From NCBI RefSeq assembly GCF_003364335.1, contig NZ_NXLX01000005.1:1-64000 (forward strand): a DNA stretch of 64,000 bases, in the 5' to 3' direction. The stretch comes from Helicobacter anseris. GTDB taxonomy: Bacteria > Campylobacterota > Campylobacteria > Campylobacterales > Helicobacteraceae. This document shows, one piece after another, positions 1 through 10,461 of this stretch (position 1 is its first letter; each line of letters opens with the position of its first letter). The translations under genes and the position numbers were made by a program. The notes below the pieces were generated by a model, which ran no database searches, was not told where the DNA came from, and worked only from the letters and a program-made list of their open reading frames with translations.

Positions 1-3000
1 ACCTTGAGCATTAGCATTCTCTCTTAATTCACCCATTCTTTTATTTAAGCTATTCATATTAGCTAAATAAAGATCATAATTACTTCCAAGAGCTGCTGCA
101 CTTGCTTGTTGGATTGCTTGAGTAACACTTTGAATCTTAGCTGTTCCAATGAAATAAGTAAGATAGCCTCCAGTAGAATTTGTCTTACCATATTGATCTG
201 TTTTATCAGTTACAAGAGAAATATCTACAGCACCAGCTCCTTGAGCACTAATACCTCCAATAAAGCTAATATTAGAACCTTCTTTGATAGTAGCTACTGC
301 AATATTTCCTTCTTTATTAGTGCCATCACCTTGATAATCCATTGCACTAATATCTTTAATATCTAAATCACTATTTGCTTTAAGAGTAATAGTATGAGTT
401 TTAGCATCACTTGCTTGAGTATTATTATTGATAATAATTCTATCAGAGTAAGCATAGCCATAACTATTACTATCACTTTGTTTCTTTCCACCTAAAGTAG
501 ATTCTGCAGTATTTGTTTGAGTATTGATACTCATAATAAAATTGATAGCTTCTCCTTTAAGAGAATCTATGGTAAGTAATGAGAAGTTATTAGTAATCTT
601 TGCACTATCATTGCTATCTAAACTAGTATCTCTAGTATTTATTCTTAAACCTTTAGATGATTCTAATTGAGCTAGGATAATACTATTATTACTTCCATTA
701 CTACTTAAAGTAGTGATGTGATTGTCTTTAGCTAAAAGAGATAAAGAGGCATTAGAGCTATTGAAAGTAATATTTGTTTGTCCAGAATCTTGTGCAGTAA
801 CACTACTATTGATTATACCTTTAGAATCTTCATAAAGATTGATATTAGTAACACCACTATTGCTTGTGCTAATACCACTTGCTAGAGTTCCATTGTGATT
901 AAAGTTGATATTAGTGATTCCACCTGTGGTTTTAATATCACTATTGTTTGTATTTTTTACATCACTATTACTAGCATTACTTCTCCAATTTAATGTAGCA
1001 CCTGAAGTATTTGCAAAGTTAATGTTATTAGTTCCATTAGAGAATACTAAGCCATCATTATTATTGCCACTACCATATTTAAATGTAGTAGTTTTTGCAT
1101 TTACATTAAAAGTATTGGTAGCATTAGTATTATTTGTTAGTGTTCCAGTGATTGTAGCTGTAGCGGAATTAGAATCATTGCTTCCTAGATTAAAGATAGT
1201 GGTTCCTCCAGTAGTGCTTATATTACCATTTAGTGTTCCACTCTCTCCATTGAAGTTAATAGTGGAAGTTTCAGCGGTAGTAGTGATACCTTCACTTAAT
1301 ACTAAAGTTGCACTATTTGCAATATTAGCTATTGTAGAAGCAGAGTTTGTTACTGCTTTAGAGATAGTTGCTTGAGCATTATCTACTAGATTAATAGTAG
1401 AAGTTCCACCTGTAGTATTGATACCACCATTTAAACTTCCACTTGCTTCAAAGTTAATCTTTGTTTCTCCACTATTTGTAGTGATACTGCCATTATTATT
1501 GCTATTCATTGTTAGAGTTTTACTTGCTCCAATATTGATAATATTTCCACCATCTCCTGTAACATCACTTCCTGAGAAACTTAAATCATTGCTAATAGTT
1601 GCACTCTTAGTTGATAAATCAAAGATGTTTTGTCCTTCTCCTTGAGTAGAGAGCGTTCCAGTGATACTATAAGTTCCATTATCATTTGTAAAGCTAAATG
1701 TTGTAGTTCCACCACTTGTGCTTACATTACCACTGAAAGTTCCGCTACTTCCATTAGAATCCCCCAAGAAGTTAATCTCTGTTGCTCCACTATTTGTAGT
1801 AAGGGTTTTTGCAGTGCTATTACTATCAGATAGTGTTAGAGATTTAGCATTTGAGATATTAAAGATGTTTTTACCAGTTGCATTCTCTTCACTTCTTTGT
1901 GCTATAAGATTTGAAGTAACTTTTGTATCTCCTTGGATATTGAAAGTATTGTTTCCATTACCGCCAATAGAAAGAGTGCTTGAATCTTCAGTCATAGAGA
2001 AAGTTGAATCACTTCCAGCAAAGTTAAGAGTATTGCTTCCAGCATTAGCTGTAATATTACCTGAGACACTATGAGTTGCATTTGCACCATTGAAAGTGAG
2101 AGTGTTTGCTCCACCATTGTTGGTGATATCACCAGATACTGTTGTATTACTACCCACAATGATAGCGTTTGTCCCACGATTTGTCGTGATGTTGCTTACA
2201 GAAAAAGTGCCTGCTGTGGCAAGATTGTTTCGTCCTTCGTTATCAACAGTAGTGTCTGCGATTAGATCTCCTCCAATACTGATCGCACCCACATTGATAT
2301 AATTTCGTCCTTTTGAAGTGTAGATGTTGTTTGTAACATTAAGTGTAAGCTGACTAGCTTGATAGGTATTATCACTCCAAGTGCTATCAGTAAAGTTTGT
2401 GCTAAGGGCTAGAGTTCTACCGCTTGCATCTCCAGTTGTTAAATCTTTTCCAATATAGTTATAGCCTGTTTTGTTGCTACCAATAGTTGTTTGTTTGTTA
2501 ATATCGGTGATTGTGATTGTAGTGGGAGAAGTTAGATTGTCAAGACTTAAAATATTGGCTGTATTTTTTAGATGATTTTGATCTCCATCTCCACTTGATG
2601 CACGAATCTCTATAATTTGTGTGCCACTACTAATAGTATTTAGAGCAAGTATGTTTTTGCCACCACCACTTGCTGTGATAGACGCACCAGTCAAGGTGTT
2701 TGATGTAGCACTGCTAGTAGAGATAAGATTACTCCCATTATTTGCTGTAATGTTTCCAGAGATGCTAGTTGTTCCATTGCCTGTGAGTGTAATAGCATTT
2801 GATCCTGCATTTATATAGATATTTCCTGTGATAGAGATACTTGTTGATGCACTGATTGTATTTCCTGATCCACTTGCCCATACCCCTCCAGATTGGATTG
2901 TGATACTTCCAGCTTGTGCTTCAATCGTGTTACCCTTATAGCCCCCAACAGTATTTGCATGCACACCTTTTGTTACAATAAGGCTCCCAGTAGTTAAGGT

Positions 3001-5050
3001 AATAGAATTTGTGTTTCTTGTGCCTGAAGCAACGATGCTATAGTCTGAGAAATTGCCTGACAACTCTCCTATATTTAAATCCCCAGAAGTAGCATTTATT
3101 GTATTACTAACATCAATCTTTGACATAAATTGATTTGCAAGAACTCCTCCAGTGATAGAATGGCTTGTTCCAGCAAAAGTGATAGAGTTGGTTCCTCCAC
3201 TAGCTTGAACTACTCCATTGATGGAGTTTGTTCCTTGTGTGAATGCAATAATGTTTTTAGCAACTGTTGCAGCAGAATTGATGTCGGTAGCAGAGGCAGT
3301 GATATTGCCATTGATAGTATTGTTTCCTGAACCAGAAAAGGTAACATTGTTTGTTATGGTAGTTGAATAAGATCCTGTTGATGCATTGATTGCCCCAGTT
3401 GTGTTGTCTTGAGAGCCCGTGTCAAATAGAATGGTATTTGTAGAGCTTCCTCCATTATTTGCTGAAGTTGCTGTTGCACTGATTGCTCCTACTTGATTGG
3501 TTGCGGTGCTAAATGTAACATTATTGCTTCCACCATTTCCACTTACACTAATTCCATTGGTTACCGTGCTTTGAGTTCCTGAGAACTGAACTGTATTGGA
3601 TCCTGTATTTGCAAAAATTGAACCCTGTACTTCATTTGTGGCTGATGTTCCTTGAAAATAAACTTTGTTTGTTCCAGTATAATCAGCTTGAATATTACCT
3701 TTAATTGTGTTTGTTGTCGTTTCAGCTTTAAAATAAATGCTATTTACAACTTGCTTTGCATAAATTTTATTAACGTTGCTTGTTCCAGAGGTAAAGTTTA
3801 TTGTTGTTCCACCAGTTGCACCCCCTTCTTTTGGATCCCAAGTAAGCGTATTATTTGCCCCATTAAAATTAATCGTTACACCATTTCCTTTGTTGTTTTT
3901 GAGAGTGTCAATAGTGAGATTGGCATTATTGCTTGCAATTTTAAAAGTCAAGCCATTGGCATTATATTGAGAAAAAATAGTTCCAAGATGAATAGTTGCA
4001 TTATCTGTAGCAGTAAAATCAAAAATTGTGCCTCCAGAGGAACTGTTTGGTGTTGTAATATTTCCTTGAATATCAATATTTGTTCCATTAAAAGTTAGTG
4101 TATTCCCAGTGCTTTGTATATAGATTCCATGATGGATTGTTAGTGAGTTGCTTCCTGTATAAAAATTAATATTTCCATTATTCCCATTTACATTTACACC
4201 ATATCCACTTGTAAGGCTAGATCCGATGCTCCCTCCGTTACTAAAAGTCAAATTAAAGCTTCCACTACTGGTCTTGGAGAGATTGCCTGTGATTAATCCA
4301 CCACTTTCATTAAAGACAACACTTGTATCCTCGTATCCTACACTAAGATTACCTTCTAGCTTTGCACCGTTATTAAAGGTGAGAGCATCAGGGGTGCTAT
4401 CTGCTCCAGTTGCTTTACCTCCACTATTGAGTGTAATATTCCCCTTAACATTTGCGCCAAAAATGGCTTTGAAATATCTAGTATTGGCATAGTTTGTTCC
4501 AGAAGTTGTAATGTTTCCTTTGAAAGCATAGCTTGTGCCATCAGTATTTGTAACTTGGCTTAGATCTAGGAAAAAAGTATTTGCATTTTTTTGACTCCCA
4601 AAATTTATGTTGAGAGTTCCTGTGCCACTATCTCCCATTTGTAGAGCTTTCCCATTGCTGTTGAGTGTCAATGATGTTCCAGTTTGTGCTACCTCAACTG
4701 TATAGGTACTTCCACTTCCAGAATTTGAAGTAGAACCATTGTAGTTAAAATTCAATGTTTCAATGCTTGTATTTGCATTATATGTGGGTTTATATGCAGT
4801 TCCTGGTACAGTTCCAGGATCTACGGCTTGCCAAGTAATTCCATATTGTTGTTCAGAATCACCTAAACATATCAATGGATTTCCATTTGAATTTGTGCAT
4901 GCTCCGCTTGCCACACTCATTCCAAGAGCTAAAGCTAGAGAACTAGCAACTAAAGGTTTAAAAAATCTTTTTAAATTGTTTGAAGAGAAAGAGGCATTTA
5001 AAGAATTATTTGTATCCCCCCCCCCCTAATAGTGAAATATTTCTTTTCAT
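1..5050 (-). CDS. Giant autotransporter (VacA-like/Helicobacter AT family), phase-OFF, C-terminus beyond window
   Basis: The minus strand is open without any stop from 5025 to the left edge, about 1,670 codons, rich in N, T, S and G and built of imperfect repeats (GNI.T.GG.N...F), as expected of a secreted beta-helix passenger. Near the N-terminus is a signal-like stretch (KRFFKPLVASSLALALGMSV). The last residues in the window (LNKRMGELRENANAQG) look like the junction to an autotransporter beta-barrel, which must lie beyond position 1. The ATG at 5050 has a strong AAGGAG site 8 bases upstream. However, the G tract of 11 at 5026-5016 puts it out of frame with the passenger, and translation ends at TAA 5008-5006. 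The passenger frame itself meets TAG just before the tract (5028-5026). Ten or 13 G would restore one frame. This is classic slipped-strand phase variation, OFF in this sequence unless the tract was miscounted in assembly. The exact subfamily is uncertain. Confidence 0.85.
5016..5026. repeat. Phase-variation homopolymer, 11 C (11 G on coding strand)
   Basis: Eleven consecutive C on the plus strand lie 8 codons after the autotransporter ATG. Tract length sets the reading frame: 11 gives a truncated peptide of 14 residues, while 10 or 13 gives the full-length protein. Tracts of this length are hypermutable in Helicobacter and Campylobacter. Confidence 0.9.
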
Positions 5051-5136
5051 CTTATTAACTCCTTGTTTTTTTTAATGTTTTTTAAAAGAATTTAAAAAAT
5101 AAAATGCAATGATAATAAAAATAAACTTAAGATTTT

Positions 5137-5142
5137 CTTATA
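5137..5142 (-). promoter_or_regulatory. Candidate minus-10 box of the autotransporter gene (TATAAG)
   Basis: On the minus strand TATAAG immediately follows the 11-G tract and lies about 90 bases before the ATG at 5050. Campylobacterota sigma-70 promoters rely mainly on the minus-10 box and upstream AT periodicity, so a G tract here would be expected to modulate strength. An AT-rich stretch nearer the ATG (TATCAT near 5110) is an alternative. Confidence 0.4.
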
Positions 5143-5153
5143 CCCCCCCCCCC
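5143..5153. repeat. Second 11-base C/G tract, in the autotransporter upstream region
   Basis: Eleven C on the plus strand lie between the acnB stop and the autotransporter start. On the minus strand the G tract directly abuts the hexamer TATAAG, a good minus-10 candidate, so length changes would alter the spacing to upstream promoter elements. It could instead sit passively in the acnB 3' untranslated region. Confidence 0.8.
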
Positions 5154-5173
5154 AATTTTTTGATTTTTTTGCT

Positions 5174-7726
5174 TTAAACACTAAAGTTTTGATTCTTCTC
5201 AAAATCAAGATACTGATAGATAGTATCTTTTTGGAGTTTTTGTTGAATGCTTTCAAAATATTCTTTGGCACTAGGGATTCTTCCAAGTTTTGCACATACT
5301 GCACCAAGCTCCGCACTTCCTAGATAAACTTGAGCATTTTTACCCATACGATTATCAAAATTTCTTGTAGAGGTTGAAAAGACGACTGCATTATCTCTTA
5401 CTCTTGCTTGATTTCCCATACAAAGACTGCATCCAGCAGGCTCTATTCTTGCTCCTGCAAGCCCAAAGGTCGCAAAATATCCCTCATTGCTTAGTTGTTG
5501 CGCATCCATTTTGGTTGGAGGTGCTATCCATATTTGTGTCGGAGAGATTCCATTTTCTTTGATGATTTCACCAAAAGCCCTAAAGTGTCCTATGTTTGTC
5601 ATACAGCTACCAATAAAAACTTCATCAATATTTTTTGGTCTTTTGTTATCTTGCAAAATTTCTGAGAGTGTTGCGACATCATCAGGGTCATTTGGACAAG
5701 CAAGGATAGGTTCTTTTATCTCATCAAGATTGATTTCTAGGATTGCGCTATATTGTGCATCTTTATCTGCTTGTAGTAGTGTGGGGTTTTTTATCCACTC
5801 TCTCATCGCATTTGCTCTTTTTTGCAAGGTTTTTGCATCTTTGTAGCCATTGGCAATCATTTTTTCAATTAGAGCAATATTGCTTTGTAGATATTCTATG
5901 ATAGGTTCTTTATCTAGTTTGATGACACAGGCCGCTGCACTTCTTTCAGCACTTGCATCGCTAAGCTCAAATGCCTGTTCTACTTTGATGTGCTCTAATC
6001 CTTCAATCTCTAAGATTCTGCCATTAAAGATATTTTTCTTCCCTTTTTTTTCTGTGGTGAGCAATCCTTGTTTGATAGCATAATAGGGAATAGCATTGAC
6101 TAAATCCCTTAGAGTGATACCTTGTTGTAAGGAGCCTTTGAATCTTACAAGCACAGATTCTGGCATATTTAAGGGCATAGAGCCTGTAACCGCAGCAAAG
6201 GCTACAAGCCCACTTCCTGCAGGAAAACTAATGCCAATAGGGAATCTTGTATGGCTATCTCCCCCTGTGCCTAGAGTATCTGGGAGGCAAAAGCGATTAA
6301 GCCAAGAGTGTATCACACCATCTTTGGGTTTAAGCGCTACCCCACCCCTTGAGGTGATAAAATCTGGTAGTGTTGCGTGTAGGCTTACATCAGAGGGTTT
6401 TGGATATGCGGCAGTGTGGCAGAAACTTTGCATTACAAAATCTGCACTAAAGCTTAAACTTGCAAGCTCTTTGATTTCATCTCTTGTCATCGCACCTGTG
6501 GTATCTTGACTTCCAACAGTGCTTGTTTTTGGCTCACAATAAGTATGCGGTAAGATTCCTTCTACTCCACAGGCTTTGCCTACGATTTTTTGTGCAAGGG
6601 TATAGCCTTTTGCTTGTGTATTTGGTGCTTCTATGGTGCTAAAGACATCTGATGGGGGTAATTTTAGAAATGCTCTTGCTTGATTGGTGAGCTTTCTGCC
6701 TATGATAAGTGGGATTCTCCCTCCTGCTCTTATCTCATCAAAAAGAGTATTTGGAGTGATTTTAAACTTTGTGATTTCTTGATTATCTTTAGTGATGATG
6801 CCCTTGTAGGGATAGAGCTCAATAATATCTCCATTTTGTAATTTTGAAACATCAGCAATAATTGGTAAAGCACCGCTATCTTGGCAAGTATTAAAAAAAA
6901 TAGGCGCAATCACGCTTCCTATGACAATGCTACCTGTCCTTTTATTGGGAATGTAGGGAATATCCTCTCCAAAATGCCACATAATAGAATTGCACGCAGA
7001 TTTTCTTGAGCTTCCTGTCCCTACCACATCCCCGACATAAGCAACTTTATAGCCTTTTTGTTTGATAGATTGGATAGCATCTTCAGAATTTGGAATACGA
7101 TTTTTTAACATTGCTTTTGCATGTAGGGGAATATCACTTCTGCTAAAGGCATCGCTTGCTGGGGAGAGGTCATCTGTATTGGTTTCTCCATCGACCTTAA
7201 AGACGCAAAGAGTGATTTTTTCTTCTAGGGGTTGTTTTTGTAAAAACCATTCTGCATCTGCCCAAGATTGCAAGATCTCTTTTGCAAGAGGCAAGGTTTG
7301 TGATAGCTTTGCTATGGTATCAAAACTATCATATACTAAAAGAGTGTGTTTGAGAGCTTTGGCACTTTCTTTGGCTACTTCTTGATTGCTAGATTGCAAT
7401 GCTTTGATGAGATAGGTGACATTGTAACCCCCAAGCATTGTTCCAAGATATTTTGTCGCTTCTTGCGGGGTGAATGTATCGCATTTTATTTCTTCTAGGG
7501 CTATTTTTCCTAAAAAATCTGCTTTGATTTTTGCAGAATCATCAACGCCTGCATTGATTCTATGGATAAGCAAGTCTTTTGCAAAGGCTTTTTGCTCTTT
7601 ATCTTGTGATTGGAGTAGTAGGGTGATGAGTGCTTGGGTTTGTGTGGAATCTAAAGGGAGGGGCGGGATTTTTAATGCTTGTCTTTGTGCTACTTGTTGT
7701 TTGTAATCTTGTATAAAATTTTGCAT
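5174..7726 (-). CDS. acnB: Aconitate hydratase B
   Basis: Bifunctional aconitase B (850 aa, normal length) interconverts citrate and isocitrate in the TCA cycle and can also act on 2-methylisocitrate. The N-terminal HEAT-like region and swivel domain precede the catalytic part. The C-terminal third carries the [4Fe-4S] cysteine motifs ([12 protein letters not shown] and [11 protein letters not shown]). The ATG at 7726 has AAGGA a few bases upstream and a TATAAT box at 7763-7758. It is the single aconitase visible here and is transcribed toward the autotransporter with no clear terminator between them. The call is secure. Confidence 0.98.
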   Translation of the reverse strand: MQNFIQDYKQQVAQRQALKIPPLPLDSTQTQALITLLLQSQDKEQKAFAKDLLIHRINAGVDDSAKIKADFLGKIALEEIKCDTFTPQEATKYLGTMLGGYNVTYLIKALQSSNQEVAKESAKALKHTLLVYDSFDTIAKLSQTLPLAKEILQSWADAEWFLQKQPLEEKITLCVFKVDGETNTDDLSPASDAFSRSDIPLHAKAMLKNRIPNSEDAIQSIKQKGYKVAYVGDVVGTGSSRKSACNSIMWHFGEDIPYIPNKRTGSIVIGSVIAPIFFNTCQDSGALPIIADVSKLQNGDIIELYPYKGIITKDNQEITKFKITPNTLFDEIRAGGRIPLIIGRKLTNQARAFLKLPPSDVFSTIEAPNTQAKGYTLAQKIVGKACGVEGILPHTYCEPKTSTVGSQDTTGAMTRDEIKELASLSFSADFVMQSFCHTAAYPKPSDVSLHATLPDFITSRGGVALKPKDGVIHSWLNRFCLPDTLGTGGDSHTRFPIGISFPAGSGLVAFAAVTGSMPLNMPESVLVRFKGSLQQGITLRDLVNAIPYYAIKQGLLTTEKKGKKNIFNGRILEIEGLEHIKVEQAFELSDASAERSAAACVIKLDKEPIIEYLQSNIALIEKMIANGYKDAKTLQKRANAMREWIKNPTLLQADKDAQYSAILEINLDEIKEPILACPNDPDDVATLSEILQDNKRPKNIDEVFIGSCMTNIGHFRAFGEIIKENGISPTQIWIAPPTKMDAQQLSNEGYFATFGLAGARIEPAGCSLCMGNQARVRDNAVVFSTSTRNFDNRMGKNAQVYLGSAELGAVCAKLGRIPSAKEYFESIQQKLQKDTIYQYLDFEKNQNFSV

Positions 7727-7757
7727 AAGATGTCCTTAGGATTGGGTTAATGCAAGC

Positions 7758-7763
7758 ATTATA
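7758..7763 (-). promoter_or_regulatory. Minus-10 box of acnB (TATAAT)
   Basis: A perfect TATAAT on the minus strand is followed by GC, placing transcription start about 25 bases before the acnB ATG at 7726. Confidence 0.6.
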
Positions 7764-7808
7764 CTATGAGAGTTTAAAAATAAAATTTATTTTTTATAGC
7801 AAGAGGTT

Positions 7809-8555
7809 TTAGAGATAATCTTGGAGATTTTTAAAAACAAAACCTTGATTTTTTAAAAGAGGAATAAGAGATTTTAATCCTTCATAGGTTTGTGATTTAG
7901 GGTGATTGAGATGGAAGATTAGGATAGAGCCATTGCGCACTTTTTTGGCTTGGTGTAAGATTTGCTCCTTGCTAAAAGTAGCTCCAGCATCGCCTATAAC
8001 ATCAAATCCTATGATTTGATATCCTAAATCTTTTGCAATATCTAGGGCAATATCATCATAATATGCAGTTCCTGAACGAAAAAATTTTGGCTTTTTGCCT
8101 ATAAGTTGTTGGATATTTTGGCTAGTAATGGTAATTTCTTCATAAATTTCTTGAATATTTTTTGTTCCTTGTATGTGATAAATCCCTTTGCCATTACTGC
8201 TTAGGGGCTTGTGAGAATTACCGTGATTTTGGATAGAAAAAAGAGAATCTTGAGAGATGTCAAAAAGCTCTTGCGTGTGTGATTGTAGCCATTTTGTAGT
8301 GACAAAAATCATCGCAGGAATTTTTTCTTGTTGTAAAAGCTCTATAATTCTTTTGTCATATTTACCACTGCAAGCATCAAGAGTAAGAAAAATAATTGAT
8401 TCTTGCGTGTGGATTTTAGAGATAATGTTTTTGTGTTTTTCTCCCCAAAAAGAGGGAGTTTTATTTTGGTATTTTTGTTCTAAAAGCTGTAAAGTATCGC
8501 TACTTTTTAGTAATGCAAAAAATGCAATACTAAAAAACAACAGTTTTATTGCCAT
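7809..8555 (-). CDS. NodB-type polysaccharide deacetylase, exported
   Basis: A 248-aa protein with an N-terminal hydrophobic export segment (residues 1-17) followed by a polysaccharide deacetylase fold. Visible motifs are TLDAC (58-62), where D60 matches the NodB motif 1 aspartate; HGNSH (111-115), the HxxxH metal pair; and FRSGTAYYDD, motif 3. The second aspartate of the usual TFDD is Ala, as in the TxDAC variant of the family. The family removes acetyl groups from N-acetylated sugars; the substrate here (peptidoglycan or surface glycan) is unknown. I chose the ATG at 8555, which has AGGA 9 bases upstream. An ATG at 8606 in the same frame would add 17 residues lying wholly inside purU. It overlaps the purU 3' end by 26 bases, implying co-transcription. 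Confidence 0.85.
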   Translation of the reverse strand: MAIKLLFFSIAFFALLKSSDTLQLLEQKYQNKTPSFWGEKHKNIISKIHTQESIIFLTLDACSGKYDKRIIELLQQEKIPAMIFVTTKWLQSHTQELFDISQDSLFSIQNHGNSHKPLSSNGKGIYHIQGTKNIQEIYEEITITSQNIQQLIGKKPKFFRSGTAYYDDIALDIAKDLGYQIIGFDVIGDAGATFSKEQILHQAKKVRNGSILIFHLNHPKSQTYEGLKSLIPLLKNQGFVFKNLQDYL

Positions 8556-9378
8556 AAACAAAAATCCTATTTTGCAATGCCAAATCAATGGCCTTTGCAA
8601 AGACAATTTTTTCTATATCCCTCCCAGCTTTTTGCATATCTTTCCAAGTATATGTATGGTTGATATTGATGACATCTTGAGCGATTATTGGACCTTCATC
8701 AAGGTGATTATTTACAAAATGTGCTGTAGCACCGATGATTTTTACTCCTCTCTCAAAGGCTTGCTTGTAAGGATTTGCTCCAATAAATGCAGGCAAAAAG
8801 CTATGATGAATATTGATGATTTTTTGTTCAAATTTTTGGACAAAATTTGGAGAGAGAATACGCATATATTTTGCCAAGACAAGATAATCTACCTCATATT
8901 TTGCACATTCTTGCAAAATAAGCTCCTCGTGTTTTTCTCTTGTGATGTCAGAATGTGAAATATGCACAAAGTGGATTCCAAATTTTCTTACTAAATCTCC
9001 CAAATCAGCATAATTGCTAATCACTGCTTTGATATTGACATCAAGTTCTTTGCTTTCATATCTTAAGAGCAAATCCCCAAGACAATGGTTTTCTTTTGTG
9101 CAAAAGATAATGATAGATTTTTTTGTTTGAGGAATAATTTGGATTTGAGAATTTTGAGGCAAAATACTTTTTAGCTTCTGTAAAAGAGTGTCATATTGGA
9201 GATCACCACTAACTTCTGTCCGCATAAAAAACATATTTTGATCTTTATCTACAAATTCATCATTTTTTTCAATATTGAGATGAGATTCAAATAAAATTGA
9301 GGAGATTTTAAAAATAAGCCCCTGCATATCAGGGGACATTACCAAGATAGTGTGTTTATTTAATGGTGATGTTTTCAA
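8530..9378 (-). CDS. purU: Formyltetrahydrofolate deformylase
   Basis: Hydrolyses 10-formyl-THF to THF and formate, balancing one-carbon pools and supplying formate for purine synthesis. An N-terminal ACT domain (starting KHTILVMSPDMQGL) precedes a formyltransferase-fold domain with the conserved IHHSFLPAF segment. I favour a TTG start at 9378, because AAGGA sits 5 bases upstream and the ACT domain begins right after it, giving 282 aa, the usual family length. ATGs at 9399 and 9432 in the same frame would add residues without family counterparts. The start overlaps the 3' end of the upstream hydrolase gene by 23 bases. In H. pylori purU also neighbours sppA; here two accessory envelope genes flank it. 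Confidence 0.93.
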   Translation of the reverse strand: MKTSPLNKHTILVMSPDMQGLIFKISSILFESHLNIEKNDEFVDKDQNMFFMRTEVSGDLQYDTLLQKLKSILPQNSQIQIIPQTKKSIIIFCTKENHCLGDLLLRYESKELDVNIKAVISNYADLGDLVRKFGIHFVHISHSDITREKHEELILQECAKYEVDYLVLAKYMRILSPNFVQKFEQKIINIHHSFLPAFIGANPYKQAFERGVKIIGATAHFVNNHLDEGPIIAQDVININHTYTWKDMQKAGRDIEKIVFAKAIDLALQNRIFVYGNKTVVF

Positions 9379-10441
9379 AGGATTCCTTTTCTTGTGCATC
9401 AAGATTGAGTGCTTGAGGTTTGATAGTTTCAAAATTGATGGTTTTAAGATCTATTTTTCTAATTTGAGAGTTATACATTGTTTTATAAAAAAACTCTTTA
9501 TCGCTTTGATTACTTACGGCTGTCCATTGTGTAGCACTTGGTAAATTTGGTATTTTATTTTTATCTTCAAATTCTGTGCCTATTGGTAAATCAAAGAGAT
9601 TGAGGATGTGAAAAGCTTGTGTTACCCCAGCATAAGAATCTTTTGGTGTTGGTGCTGTGTGTAAAAAGAAAGCAGCACGCACAAATCTTGATGGAGGAGT
9701 AAAATCCCCAGGTAGTCCCAGCATACCACTACCAGCCCCAACAGGAAAAATTTCTTGATTTCTTATAGAAAAATTTTTAGCAGAGCCAGCTTTGAGATTG
9801 ACATAGTTATTGAGGTTTGTAAGTTGCCATTGAAAATCAGGAGAGTTAGTAAGCACTCCTATAGGATTTGTGTGGATTTGAACCTTTCCTTGCATAATCT
9901 CAATAACAATACTTTTTCCTTGAGCATCGCTTACTCTCCAGTGTGCTGTTGGAGGTGCTTTTCCATCTTTGAGTAACATAAATGGAACTACAACAATATG
10001 CTTAAAGGCTTCTCTCACTTCATCTGTGGTTTCAAAATTTGAGAGAATATAAGTTACTAATTCCATATCAGCAATGGATTGATGTGCTTTTGTGGAATCA
10101 AAGCTTGCAAGACTTCCATAGTGTGCAAAGTAAAAAAGCCCCGCATTTAACCCTTTTTCATTCATTCCCTCACCAATGAAATTATCTTGAGCAACACTAA
10201 TACCTACAAAACCATATTTTGCTTTCCACTTGATTCCATTTCTTCCTTGAGGGGTGAGAGATTGGAACTCTTGATTTCTTGGAGAGATAATAAGTTTGCT
10301 TTGCAAGGAAAATTCTCCCCATTCAATCGTGCGTGCTTGGATATATTTGTTGTCTAGTGTATGGATGGCAATTCCTGTGCAGGCAACAAGGGGATTAAAA
10401 ATCAAGCAAAAGGTGCAACAAAAAAGTATAAGTCTTTTCAT
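9356..10441 (-). CDS. Choloylglycine hydrolase family (bile salt hydrolase / penicillin V acylase-like), exported
   Basis: A 361-aa Ntn-hydrolase with a signal peptide (residues 1-20) ending at Cys21, which would be the N-terminal nucleophile after cleavage (LVA-CTGIAIHT). Conserved features of the Gram-negative branch are present: ARTIEWG (Arg37/Glu40), LTNSPDF with the active-site Asn, and PPSRFVRAAFF with the conserved Arg. The family hydrolyses amide bonds in conjugated bile acids, penicillin V or N-acyl homoserine lactones; sequence alone does not settle the substrate. The LVAC segment also resembles a lipobox, so signal peptidase I and II processing are both conceivable. The ATG has AAGGAG 7 bases upstream. 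It lies in the sppA-purU interval, where I know no such gene in H. pylori. Confidence 0.9.
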   Translation of the reverse strand: MKRLILFCCTFCLIFNPLVACTGIAIHTLDNKYIQARTIEWGEFSLQSKLIISPRNQEFQSLTPQGRNGIKWKAKYGFVGISVAQDNFIGEGMNEKGLNAGLFYFAHYGSLASFDSTKAHQSIADMELVTYILSNFETTDEVREAFKHIVVVPFMLLKDGKAPPTAHWRVSDAQGKSIVIEIMQGKVQIHTNPIGVLTNSPDFQWQLTNLNNYVNLKAGSAKNFSIRNQEIFPVGAGSGMLGLPGDFTPPSRFVRAAFFLHTAPTPKDSYAGVTQAFHILNLFDLPIGTEFEDKNKIPNLPSATQWTAVSNQSDKEFFYKTMYNSQIRKIDLKTINFETIKPQALNLDAQEKESFENITIK

Positions 10442-10461
10442 TTCTTTCTCCTTAATAAAAA

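Noticed and set aside
905-4492. Many plus-strand open frames with hydrophobic or Cys/Ser-rich translations opposite the autotransporter
   Set aside because: They are antisense shadows of the repetitive, stop-poor passenger gene; compositions are low-complexity and start sites are absent.
1-5016. Repeated short motifs as a possible CRISPR or satellite array
   Set aside because: Repeats are imperfect, codon-phased and encode GNI.T.GG beta-helix units; there are no regular spacers.
5092-5316. Minus-strand 74-codon frame containing the second G tract
   Set aside because: Most of it lies in an alternate frame of acnB and its 3' flank, with no homology or start signal.
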